Made by a program: the position numbers and the translations under genes
Shown here: piece after piece, positions 22,867 to 34,812 of the stretch
Position numbering within the stretch: the stretch's first letter is position 1
Layout of the letters: each line of letters begins with the position of its first letter
DNA from: Lolium rigidum
Lineage: Eukaryota > Streptophyta > Magnoliopsida > Poales > Poaceae
Reading direction: 5' to 3'
Assembly: GCF_022539505.1 (NCBI RefSeq)
Contig: NC_061514.1
Location: forward strand, 219,689,837 to 219,753,836
Length of the DNA stretch: 64,000 bases
Notes under the pieces: generated by a model
The model's database searches: none
The model's input: the letters and a program-made list of their open reading frames with translations, nothing else
Told to the model about the DNA's origin: nothing

Positions 22867-24780
22867 GGATCCTTCTTAGTCACTCCAAAATGGGCATAAG
22901 AATTCAAAAAAAAACCAAAGCGCATGGTCTTCTTATGTCATATAGTAAGACATTCGAGTTGATAAACAAGGTCTAGAAATATTTAAAACAGACAAATCAT
23001 GTATCTACCCTCTAACCATAAACTATGTCTTGTAAAGTCAAGCATGAAGAGAAGTGGTTTTGGGTTTCAAACATTGAGATTTCAAAAACCTCCCAAAAGC
23101 TTCATTTTAGAGTGACTAAGAAGGATCCAGGCTTACCTTTTATTTGCATGTTTTAAACTTGTTCAAATCTTGGTCAAACCGTACCTAGGATTTGACCAAG
23201 ATTCAAATGGGCATAAAAATTCAAAAAAAATGAAAAACCAAAGCACATATATAGCCTTCTTATGTCATATAGTAAGCACTCAAGTTGATAAATATGGTCT
23301 AGACATATTCAAACCAGAGAAATCGATCATATATCTACCCCTAACCCTAAACTTTGTCTTCTGAAGTGTCGATCAAGCACGAAGAGAAGTCGTTTTGGTT
23401 TTCAAACATGGAAATTTCAAAAACTTCCCAAAAGCTTCACTTTGGAGTGACTAAGAAGGATCGATGCATGCTTACCTTTTCATTTTCATGTTTTAAACTT
23501 GTTTAATTAAATCTTGGTTAAACCTAGGATTTGACCAAGATCAAATGGGCATAAAAATTCAGTAAAAATAGAAAAAATGAAAACCAAAGCACATAGTATT
23601 CTTATGTCATATAGTAAGCATTCAAGTTGATAAACAAGGTCTAAACATTTTCAAACCAGACAAATCATGTATCTACCCCTAAACCTAAACTCTGTCTTAT
23701 GAAGTCGATCAAGGATGAAGAGAAGTGGTTTTGGGTTTCAAACATGGAAATTTCAAAAACCTCCCAAAAGCTTCATTTTAGAGTGACTAAGAAGTATCCG
23801 TGCATACCTTTTCATTTTCATGTTTTAAACTTGTTCAAATCTTGGTCAAACTTAGGATTTGACAAAGATTCAAATGGGCATAAAAATACTTAGAAAAATC
23901 ATGTACGTATCTACCCCTAACCCTAAACTGTATCTTACGAAGTCAAGCATGCATGAAGAGAAGTGTTTTATTTGGGATTCAAACATGGAAATTTAAAGAA
24001 CCCCCCAAAAGCTTCATTTTAGATTAACTAAAGGATCCAGGTCAGGATTACCTTTTATTTGCATGTTTTAAACTTGTTCAAATCTTGGTCAAACCGTGCC
24101 TAGGATTTGACCAAGATTCAAATGGGCATAAAAATTCAAAAAAAATGAATAACCAAAGAACATAGAGCCTTCTTACGTCATATAGTAAGCACACAAGTGT
24201 TGATAAACAAGGTCTAGACATATTGAAACCAGAAAAAAATCATGTATCTACCCCTAACCCTAAACTTTGTCTTATGAAGTCAAGCACGAAGAGAAGTCGT
24301 TTTGGATTTCAAACATGGAATTTTCAAAAACCTTCCCAAAAGATTCATTTTTTAGTGACTAAGAAGGATGCAGGCTTACCTTTTTATTTTCATGTTATAA
24401 ACTTGTTTAAATCTTGGTTAAACCTAGGATTTGACCAAGATCAAATGGACATAAAAATTCAGAAAAAATCAAAAAAATGAAAACCAAAGCACATAGTATT
24501 CTCATGTCACATATAGTAATCATTCAAGTTGATAAACAAGGTCTAAACATATTCAAACAAGACAAATCATGTATCTACCCCCTAACCCTAAACTCTGTCT
24601 TATGAAGTCAAGCATGAAGAGAAGTGGTTTTGTGTTTCAAACATGGAAATTTCAAAAACCTCCCAAAAGCTTCATTTTAGAGTGACTAAGAAGGATCCAG
24701 GCTTACCTTTTCATTTTCATGTTTTAAACTTGTTCAAACCTTGGTCAAACTTATGATTTGACCAAATTCAAATGGGCATA
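22867..24780 (+). repeat. ~330-bp satellite array, block 1a
   Basis: A typical monomer runs: 'GAAGTCAAGCATGAAGAG', 'TTTCAAACATGGAAATTTC', 'CCCAAAAGCTTCATTTTAG', 'GTGACTAAGAAGGATCC', 'TTTCATTTTCATGTTTTAAA', a hairpin 'AATCTTGGTCAAA' ... 'TTTGACCAAGATT', A-rich tract, 'TCTTATGTCATATAGTAAGC', 'GTTGATAAACAAGGTCTA', then 'CCCTAACCCTAAAC'. Hairpin starts at 23166, 23510, 23838, 24081, 24410 and 24738 give periods of 344, 328, 243, 329 and 328 bp. Short open frames inside monomers are not genes. Confidence 0.92.
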
Positions 24781-25660
24781 AAAATGGGAGGAATGGTACA
24801 TGAATTACAATTCAAGAAAACACAAGGTAACTTAAATACTTGGATGCCCCAAAGATGTGTGGAAGCCCAAAACAATGGCAAAACATGTGCACACGCAGCA
24901 TCCAATTCAAGTAGAACACATACCAGGCACCAATAGTTTGACCTAAATTTGAAATCAAAGAGAAGGTGGTTAGAAAAAATCGAAATTGGCAAAGCAAAGC
25001 ATGAAATCATGAATTTGTGATGCACTATAGCTATGAAAAGTATAAAACAATGCATACCAAAATGATTTTTTTAGAGGAATACTAGTTCAACTTATTTAAT
25101 TTTATATTAGTAGCCCGAAATCGAACCAATAGTTGGATATTTTTGAACTTGATCTGTAGTAGTGGGCAAAACCCTAGATTAACCTATTTAATCATAGATT
25201 CGTAGGTCGATTTTTCTACTTTTATATTATTACTATGCAGCACACGTGTGTTTGCCCGTCGAGTGAAACTCGGAGGAAGAGGGATCACTCGGAAGGAGAG
25301 AAGAAGGGAGAGAATTATGGTGTCTGCCCTTTTTCGGGTGATGATGTTGACTGTTCTGCAGGTTTTGTCAGTGAGCAGGAGGTGCGAGCGAGCGAGCGAG
25401 CGAGTCGAGCGAGGACGAGAATGAGAGAATTTTTTTTTGTGAGAGGGACAACCGAATCCTGAAGGACCCAGAGACTTCCAGTACGCATCCTGATGAGTTT
25501 GCGTACCTACCGCACTTCGCTTGTGCTCACTGAAGTGTGGGACCTCACGCATGGGCACCACACGTAAGTGACAGACCTGTTGGTTAAAAAACTCGGTTGA
25601 TTATTATACTACTCCTATGGATTCAATGGTAGGAAAGCCAAGTTAACTCATTTAAATGAC
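24781..25660. repeat. Non-satellite segment inside the array, copy B
   Basis: It contains the segment also found at 15585/22380 and 38238, plus about 400 bp upstream ('GGGAGGAATGGTACATGAAT', 'GGCACCAATAGTTTGACC'). A GAGC microsatellite sits at about 25386-25410. A 125-residue minus-strand frame (25561-25184) is preserved in copy C but lacks any domain I know. Confidence 0.8.
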
Positions 25661-28257
25661 ACTATTTTTTTCCATGAAGCCAAGTTAACTCATCTATCAA
25701 TTGGTACATTTTGGAGTGACTAAGAAGGATCCAAACTTACTTTTTCATTTTCATGTTTTAAACATGTTTAAATCGTGGTCAAACCTATGATTTGACCAAG
25801 ATTCAAATGGGCAGAAAATTTCAAAAAAATCAAAAAAAAATGAAAAACAAAAGCACGTCGTCTTCTTATGTCATATAGTAAGCATTCAAGGTGATAAACA
25901 AGGTCTGACATATTGAAACCACAAAAATCATGTATCTACCCCCTAACCCTAAACTCTGTCTTATGAAGTCAAGCACGATGAGAAGTTGTTTTGGGTTTTC
26001 AAACATGGACATTTCAAAAACACTTCCAGAAGCTTCATTTTGGAGTGACTAAGAAGGATACAAGCTTACCTTTTCATTTTCATGTGTTAAACTTGTTTAA
26101 ATCTTGGTCAAACCTAGCTAGGATTTGACCAAGAGATTAAAATGGGCATAAAAATTTAAAAAAATGAAAAACCAAAGCGCATGGTCTTCTTATGTCATAT
26201 AGTAAGGCATTCAAGTTGATAAACAAGGTCTAGACATATTTAAACCAGACAAATCATGTATCTACCCCCTAAGAAGGATCCAGGCTTACCCTTTTCATTT
26301 TCATGTTTTAAACTTGTTCAAATCTTGGTCAAACTTATATTAGGATTTGACCAAGATTCAAATGGGCGTAAAAATACTTCGAAAAATCATATATGTATCT
26401 ACCCCGCCATAACCCTAAACTCTATCTTACGAAGCCAAGCATGAAGAGAAGTGGTTTTGGGTTTCAAACATGGAAATTTCAAAAACCTCCCAAAAGCTTT
26501 ATTTTAGAGTGACTAAGAAGGATCCATGCTTACATTTTATTTTCATGTTTTAAACATGTTCAAATCTTGGTCAAACCGTTCGTACCGAGGATTTGACCAA
26601 GATTCAAATGGGCATCAAAATTCAAAAAAATGAAAAACCAAAGCACATAGCCTTCTTATATATGTCATATAGTAAGCACTCAAGTTGATAAACAAAGTCT
26701 AGACATATTCAAACCAGAAAAATCATGTATCTACGCCTAACCCTAAACTTTGTCTTAATTATGAAGTCAAGCACGAAGAGAAGTTGTTTTGGGTTTCAAA
26801 CATGGAAATTTCAAAAACCTCCCAAAAGCTTCATTTTAGAGTGACTAAGAAGGATCCATGCTTACCTTTTATTTTCATGTTTTAAACTTGTTCAAATCTT
26901 GGTCAAACTTAGGATTTGACCAAGATTCAAATGGGCATAAAAATACTTAGAAAAATCATGTACGTATCTACCCCTAACCCTGAACTCTATCTTACGAAGT
27001 CAAGCATGAAGAGAAGTGGTTTATTTGGGTTTCAAACATGGAAATTTGAAGAACCCCCAAAAGCTTCATTTTAGATTGACTAAAGGATCCAGGTCGGGAT
27101 TACCTTTTATTTGCATGTTTTAAACTTGTTCAAATCTTGGTCAAACCGTACCTAGGATTTGACCAAGATTCAAATGGGCATAAAAATTCAAAAAAAAAAT
27201 GAAAAACCAAAGCACATATATAGCCTTCTTATGTCATATAGTAAGCACTCAAGTAGATAAACATGGTCTAGACATATTCAAACCAGAGAAATCGATCATA
27301 TATCTACCACTAACCCTAAACTTTGTCTTCTGAAGTGTCGATCAAGCACGAAGAGAAGTCGTTTTGGGTTTCAAACATGGAAATTTCAAAAACTTCCCAA
27401 AAGCTTCACTTTGGAGTGACTAAGAAGGATCGATGCATGCTTAACTTTTCATTTTCATGTTTTAAACTTGTTTAATTAAATCTTGGTTAAACCTAGGATT
27501 TGACCAAGATCAAATGGGCATAAAAATTCAGTAAAAATAGAAAAAAATGAAAACCAAAGCACATAGTATTCTTATGTCATATAGTAAGCATTCAAGTTGA
27601 TAAACAAGGTCTAAACATTTTCAAACCAGACAAATTATGTATCTACCCCTAAACCTAAACTCTGTCTTATGAAGTCGATCAAGGATGAAGAGAAGTGGTT
27701 TTGGGTTTCAAACATGAAAATTTCAAAAACCTCCCAAAAGCTTCATTTTAGAGTGACTAAGAAGGATCCATGCATACCTTTTCATTTTCATGTTTTAAAC
27801 TTGTTCAAATCTTAGTCAAACTTAGGATTTGACCAAGATTCAAATGGGCATAAAAATACTTAGAAAAATCATGTACGTATCTACCCCTAACCCTGAACTC
27901 TATCTTACGAAGTCAAGCATGAAGAGAAGTGGTTTATTTGGGTTTCAAACATGGAAATTTGAAGAACCCCCCAAAAGCTTCATTTTAGATTGACTAAAGG
28001 ATCCAGGTCGGGATTACCTTTTATTTGCATGTTTTAAACTTGTTCAAATCTTGGTCAAACCGTACCTAGGATTTGACCAAGATTCAAATGGGCATAAAAA
28101 TTCAAAAAAAACAATGAAAAACCAAAGCACATATATAGCCTTCTTATGTCATATAGTAAGCACTCAAGTTGATAAACATGGTCTAGACATATTCAAACCA
28201 GAGAAATCGATCATATATCTACCACTAACCCTAAATTTTGTCTTCTGAAGTGTCGAT
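25661..28257 (+). repeat. ~330-bp satellite array, block 1b
   Basis: About eight monomers, several of the ~243-bp short type in which 'GGGCATAAAAATACTTAG' jumps directly to 'AAAAATCATGTACG'. It ends at the target-site duplication TCGAT (28253-28257) of the retrotransposon. Confidence 0.92.
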
Positions 28258-29859
28258 TGATGGCGTGTAACTCACAAGTTCGTTGGGAACCCCAAGAGGA
28301 AGGTATGATGCGCACAGCAGCAAGTTTTCCCTCAGAAAGAAACCAAGGTTTATCGAACCAGGAGGAGCCAAGAAGCACGTTGAAGGTTGATGGCGGCGGG
28401 ATGTAGTGCGGCGCAACACCGGAGATTTCGGCGCCAACGTGGAACCTGCACAACACAACCAAAGTACTTTGCCCCAACGAAACAAGTGAGGTTGTCAATC
28501 TCACCGGCTTGCTGTAACAAAGGATTAACCGTATTGTGTGGAAGATGATTGTTTGCGAGAGAAAACAGTAAAAACAAGTATTGCAGCAGATTTGTATTTT
28601 AGTATAAAAGAATGGACCGGGGTCCACAGTTCACTAGAGGTGTCTCTCCCATAAGATAAAAGCATGTTGGGTGAACAAATTACAGTCGGGCAATTGACAA
28701 ATAGAGAGGGCATAACAATGCACATACATGTCATGATAAGTACGAGTGAGATTTAATTGGGCATTACGACAAAGTACATAGACCGCCATCCAAGCTGCAT
28801 CTATGCCTAAAAAGTCCACCTTCGAGGTTATCATCCGAACCCCTTCCAGTATTAAGTTGCAAAGCAACGAGACAATTGCATTAAGTATGGTGCGTAATGT
28901 AATCAACAACTACATCCTTAGACATAGCATCAATGTTTTATCCCTAGTGGCAACAACACAACACAACCTTAGAACTTTACGTCACCTGTCCCAGGTATCA
29001 ATGGAGGCATGAACCCACTATCGAGCATAAATACTCCCTCTTGGAGTTAAGAGCAAAAACTTGGCCGAGCCTCTACTAATAACGGAGAGCATGCAAGATC
29101 ATAAACAACACATAGGTAATAACTTGATAATTAACATAACATGGTATTCTCTATCCATCGGATCCCGACAAACACAACATATAGCATTACGGATAGATGA
29201 TCTTGATCATGTTAGGCAGCTCACAAGATCCAACAATGAAGCACAATGAGGAGAAGACAACCATCTAGCTACTGCTATGGACCCATAGTCCAGGGGTGAA
29301 CTACTCACTCATCACTCCGGAGGCGACCATGGCGGTGAAGAGTCCTCCGGGAGATGAATCCCCTCTCCGGCAGGGTGCCGGAGGAGATCTCCAGAATCCC
29401 CCGAGATGGGATTGGCGGCGGCGGCGTCTCTAGAAGGTTTTCCGTATCGTGGTTCTTCGTATCAGGGGTTTCGCGACGGAGGCTATAAGTAGGCGGAAGG
29501 GCAGAGTCGGAGGGCTGACGAGGGGCCCACACCATAGGGCGGCGCGGGCCCCCTCTGGCCGCGCGGCCCTATGGTGGCGGCGCCTCGTCGCCCCACTTCG
29601 TATCCCTTTCGGTCTTCCGGAAGCTTCGTGGCAAAATAGGACCCCGGGCGTTGATTTCGTCCAATTCCGAGAATATTTCGTTACTAGGATTTCTGAAACC
29701 AAAAACAGCAGAAAACAGCAACTGGTTCTTCGGCATCTTGTTAATAGGTTAGTTCCAGAAAATGCACGAATATGACATAAAGTGTGTATAAAACATGTAG
29801 GTATCATCAATAATATGACATGGAACATAAGAAATTATCGATACGTCGGAGACGTATCA
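28258..29859 (-). repeat. 3' LTR of the Athila-like element
   Basis: 1,602 bp. Aligns along its length with 34813-36409. Open frames here on both strands are duplicated in the other LTR and are not genes. Confidence 0.93.
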
Positions 29860-29885
29860 GCATCCCCAAGCTTAGTTCGCTCGTC
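29860..29885 (-). other. Polypurine tract region
   Basis: On the minus strand 'AAGCTTGGGGATGC' abuts the 3' LTR start, the usual position of the plus-strand primer in gypsy elements. A similar 'GGGGATGC' motif recurs near 31730 and 31800. Confidence 0.6.
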
Positions 29886-32446
29886 CCGAGCGAGGTAAAA
29901 CGATAACAAAGATAATTTCGAAGTGACATGCCATCATAACCTTGATCATACTATTTGTAAACATATGTAATGAATGCAGCGATCAAAACAATGGTAATGA
30001 CATGAGTAAACAAGTGAATCATAAAGCAAAGACTTTTCATGAATAGTACTTCAAGACAAGCATCAATAAGTCTTGCATAAGAGTTAACTCATAAAGCGAT
30101 AAATCAAAGTAAAGGTATTGAAGCAACACAAAGGAAGATTAAGCTTCAGCGGTTGCTTTCAACTTGTAACATGTATATCTCATAGATAATTGTCAACATA
30201 GAGTAATATAACAAGTGCAATATGCAAGTATGTAGGAATCAATGCACAGTTCACACAAGTGTTTGCTTCTTGAGGTGGAGAGAGATAGGTGAACTGACTC
30301 AACATAAAAGTAAAAAGAATGGTCCTTCAAAGAGGAAAGCATCGATTGCTATATTTGTGCTAGAGCTTTTATTTTGAAAACATGAAACAATTTTGTCAAC
30401 GGTAGTAATAAAGCATATGAGTTATGTAAATTATATCTTACAAGTTGCAAGCCTCATGCATAGTATACTAATAGTGCCCGCACCTTGTCCTAATTAGCTT
30501 GGACTACCGGATCATTGCAATACACATGTTTTAACCAAGTGTCACAATGGGGTACCTCCATGCCGCTCGTACAAAGGTCTAAGGAGAAAGCTCGCATTTT
30601 GGATTTCTCGCTTTTGATTATTCTCAACTTAGACATCCATACCGGGACAACATGGACAACAGATAATGGACTCCTCTTTAATGCATAAGCATGTGGCAAC
30701 AATTATTATTCTCATATGAGATTGAGGATATATGTCCAAAACTGAAACTTCCACCATGGATCATGGCTTTAGTTAGCGGCCCAATGCTCTTCTCTAACAA
30801 TATGTATGCTCCAACCATTAAGGTGGTAGATCTCACTTACTTCAGACAAGACGGACATGCATAGCAACTCACATGATATTCAACAAAGAATAGTTGATGG
30901 CGTCCCCAGAAGCATGGTTATCGCACAACAAGCAACTTAATAAGAGATAAAGTGCATAAGTACATATTCAATACCACAATAGTTTTTAAGCTATTTGTCC
31001 CATGAGCTATATATTGCAAAGGTGAATGATGGAATTTTAAAGGTAGCACTCAAGCAATTTACTTTGGAATGGCGGATAAATACCATGTAGTAGGTAGGTA
31101 TGGTGGACACAAATGGCATAGTGGTTGGCTCAAGGATTTTGGATGCATGAGAAGTATTCCCTCTCGATACAAGGTTTAGGCTAGCAAGGTTATTTGAAAC
31201 AAACACAAGGATGAACGGTGCAGCAAAACTCACATAAAAGACATATTGTAAACATTATAAGACTCTACACCGTCTTCCTTGTTGTTCAAAACTCAATACT
31301 AGATGTTATCTAGACTCTAGAGAAACCAAATATGCAAACCAAATTAGCAAGCTCTAAGTGTTTCTTCATTAATGGGTGCAAAGTATATGATGCAAGAGCT
31401 TAAACATGAGCACAACAATTGCCAAGTATCAAATTATCCAAGACATTTTAGAGTTACTACATGTAGTATTTTCCAATTCCAACCATATAACAATTTAACG
31501 AAGAAGAAACTTCGCCATGAATACTATGAGTAGAGCTTAAGGACATACTTGTCCATATGCTACAGTGGAGCGTGTCTCTCTCCCATAAAGTGAATGCTAG
31601 GATCCATTTTATTCAAACAAAACAAAAAAACAAAAACAAACCGACGCTCCAAGCAAAGTGCATAAGATGTGACGGAATAAAAATATAATTTCGGGGGAGG
31701 AACCCGATAATGTTGTCGATGAAGAAGGGGATGCCTTGGGCATCCCCAAGCTTAGACGCTTGAGTCTTCTTAGAATATGCAGGGGTGAACCACCGGGGCA
31801 TCCCCAAGCTTAGAGCTTTCACTCTCCTTGATCATATTGTATCATACTCCTCTCTTGATCCTTGAAAACTTCCTCCACACCAAACTCGAAACAACTCATT
31901 AGAGGGTTAGTGCACAATAAAAATTAACATGTTCAGAGGTGACACAATCATTCTTAACACTTCTGGACATTGCATAAAGCTACTGGATATTAATGGATCA
32001 AAGAAATTCATCCAACATAGCAAAAGAGGCAATGCGAAATAAAAGGCAGAATCTGTCAAAACAGAACAATCCGTAAAGATGGATTTTATTAGGGCACCAG
32101 ACTTGCTCAAATGAAAATTCCCAAATTAAATGAAAGTTGCGTACATATCTGAGGATCACTCACGTAAATTGGCTTAATTTTCTGAGTTACCTACAGAGAA
32201 TTAGACCCAGATTCGTGACAGTAGAGAAATCTATTTCTGCGCAGTAATCCAAATCTAGTATTTACTTTACTATCAAAGACTTTACTTGGCACAACAAAAC
32301 ATAAAACTAAGATAAGGAGAGGTTGCTACAGTAGTAAACAACTTCCAAGACTCAAATATAAAACAAAAATACTGTAGTAAAAATATGGGTTGTCTCCCAT
32401 AAGCGCTTTTCTTTAACGCCTTTCAGCTAGGCGCAGAAAGTGTATA
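29886..32446 (-). other. Non-coding interior of the Athila-like element
   Basis: About 2.5 kb with only short scattered frames. In complete elements pol and often an extra 3' frame would lie between protease and 3' LTR; here no catalytic words such as a reverse transcriptase YxDD box are visible. AT-rich. Confidence 0.6.
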
Positions 32447-32884
32447 TCAAGTGTTATCAAGAGATGAAGCATTGACATCATAATTTGTTCTAATAATAGA
32501 ATCATAAGGTAACTTCATTCTCTTTCTAGGGAAGTGTTCCATACCTTTCTTGAGAGGAAATTGATATTTAATATTACCTTCCTTCATATCAATAGTAGCA
32601 CCAACGGTTCGAAGAAAAGGTCTTCCCAATATAATGGGGCAAGATGCATTGCATTCAATATCCAAGACAACAAAATCAACGGGGAAAAGGTTATTGTTAA
32701 CCATAATATGAACATTATCAACTCTCCCCAAAGGTTTCTTTTTAGCATTATCAACGAGATTAACATCCAAATAACAATTCTTCAATGGTGGCAAGTCAAG
32801 CATATCATAGACTTTTTTAGGCATAACAGAAATACTTGCACCAAGATCACATAAAGCATTACAATCAAAATCTTTGACCCTCAT
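32447..32884 (-). pseudogene. Retrotransposon aspartic protease region
   Basis: 145 codons. 'NALCDLGASISVMPKKVYD' holds the retroviral-type protease active-site motif in the D-L-G-A form usual for plant gypsy elements, and 'CPIILGRPFLRTVGATIDM' is the conserved C-terminal word. It is in a different frame from gag, so a frameshift separates the two. The element's reverse transcriptase, which should follow, is absent. Confidence 0.8.
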
Positions 32885-32910
32885 TTTAATGATGGGCTCC
32901 CAACCATCCT

Positions 32911-34498
32911 CTAGCTTTCTAGGAATAGAACAAGTTTTAGTTTTTCTTCTCTAGCTTTTATGAGAGCATTTGTAATATGTTTTGTGAAAGCCAAGTTTAC
33001 AGCGCTAGCATTGGGACTCTTAGCAAGTTTTTGTAAGAACTTTATAACTTCAGAGATGTGGCAATCATCAAAATCTAAATCATTACAATCTAAAGCAATG
33101 GGATTATCATCCCCAAGGTTGGAAAAAATTTCAGCGGTTTTATCACGAGCGGTTTCAGCGGTTTTAGCGGTTTCAGGTAATTTTGCGCGCTTTGCACTAG
33201 GAGTAGAAACATTGCCAACACCAATTATTTTATCATTAATAGTATGAGGTGCAGCAACATGTGAATCATTAGCATTGCTAGTGGTGGTAATAGTCCAAAC
33301 TTTAGCTACATTTTTCTCTTTAGCTAGTTTTTCATTTTCTTCTCTATCCCACCAAGCACGCAGTTCAGCCATTAATCTTATATTCTCATTAATTCTAACT
33401 TGGATGGCATTTGCTGTAGTAACAATTTTATTTTCAATATCCCTATTAGGCATAACTTTTGATTTCAAGAGATCAACATCAGAGGCAAGACTATCAACCT
33501 TAGAAGCAAGAATATCGATTTTATTGAGCTTTTCCTCAACAGATTTGTTAAAGGCAGTTTGTGTACTAATAAATTCTTTAAGCATAGCTTCAAGTCCAGG
33601 GGGTGTATTCCTATTATTGTTGTAAGAATTCCCATAAGAATTAGCATAACCGTTACCATTATTATAAGGATATGGCCTATAGTTATTACTAGAATTGTTC
33701 CGATAAGCATTGTTGTTGAAATTATTATTTTTAATGAAGTTTACATCAACATGTTCTTCTTTGGCAACCAATGAAGCTAACGGAACATTATTAGGATCAA
33801 CATTAGTCCTATCATTCGCAAGCATAGACATAATAGCATCAACCTTATCATTCAAGGAAGAGGATTCTTCAATAGAATTTACCTTCTTACCTTGTGGAGC
33901 TCTTTCCGTGTGCCATTCAGAGTAATTAACCATCATATTATCAAGGAGCTTTGTTGCTTCACCAAGAGTGATGGACATAAAGGTACCTCCAGCAGCTGAA
34001 TCCAATAAATTTTGCGAAGAAAAATTTAGTCCTGCATAGAAGGTTTGGATGATCATCCAAGTAGTCGATCCATGGGTTGGGCAATTTTTAACCAAAGATT
34101 TCATTCTTTCCCAAGCTTGAGCAACATGTTCATTATCCAATTGTTTAAAATTCATTATGCTACTCCTCAAAGATATAATTTTAGCAGGGGGATAATATCT
34201 ACCAATAAAAGCATCCTTGCATTTAGTCCAGGAATCAATACTATTCTTAGGCGAGAGATAGCAACCAATCTTTAGCTCTTCCCCTTAATGAGAAAGGAAA
34301 CAATTTTAATTTTATAATGTCACCATCTACATCTTTATACTTTTGCATTTCACACAATTCAACAAAATTATTGAGATGGGTAGCAGCATCATCAGAACTA
34401 ACACCAGAAAATTGCTCTCGCATAACAAGATTCAGTAAAGCAGGTTTAATTTCAAAGAATTCTGCTGTAGTAGCAGCAGTGGAGCAATAGGTGTGCAT
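32911..34498 (-). pseudogene. Athila-like gag, frameshifted
   Basis: The first part (34498-34247) reads 'MHTYCSTAATTAEFFEIKP' to 'FPFSLRGRAKDWLLSLA', the gag domain's conserved 'AKDWL' word. After a shift of frame before 34170 the gag continues as 'AQAWERMKSLVKNCPTHG' and 'TFYAGLNFSSQNLLDSAAG', typical of plant gypsy gag. An Asn/Tyr-rich linker (about 33600-33740) and a predicted coiled coil with repeated 'KVDSLASDVDLLKSKV' follow. I see no CCHC zinc knuckle. Capsid-like function is inferred from the family. Confidence 0.8.
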
Positions 34499-34780
34499 AG
34501 GAAATCATTATTATTTGTGGTTGTGAAGTCACACAACTTAGTATTTTCAGGGGTGGCAATTTTAGCAGTAGTAAATAAAACAAACTAGATAAAGTAAATG
34601 CAAGGAACTAAATTTTTTGTACTTTTGATATAGAGTGCAAGACAATAAATAAAGTAAAGCTAGCAACTAATTTTTTTGTGTTTTGATATAATGCAGCAAA
34701 CAAAGTAGTAAATAAAATAAAGCAAGACAAAAACAAAGTAAAGAGATTGGGAAGTGGAGACTCCCCTTGCGGCGTGTCTT
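34499..34780 (-). other. 5' untranslated leader of the Athila-like element
   Basis: AT-rich, between primer site and gag. It contains two copies of an 'ACTAAATTTTTTGTACTTTTGAT'-related stretch near 34600 and 34665. Confidence 0.45.
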
Positions 34781-34782
34781 GA

Positions 34783-34800
34783 TCTCCCGGCAACGGCGCC
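34783..34800 (-). other. Primer binding site matching Asp tRNA
   Basis: Minus strand GGCGCCGTTGCCGGGAGA, complementary to the 3' end of plant Asp tRNA apart from the last few bases. Athila-lineage elements usually use this tRNA. Confidence 0.8.
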
Positions 34801-34812
34801 GGAAAAAGAGCT

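Noticed and set aside
25184..25561. 125-residue minus-strand frame, preserved at 38227-38604
   Set aside because: Preserved only because the whole segment was duplicated recently; no domain recognised and the corresponding copy at 15585 lacks an intact frame.
28211..28627. Frames in the 3' and 5' LTRs (also 34667-35342)
   Set aside because: LTR sequence; the same frames appear in both LTRs and show no domain.
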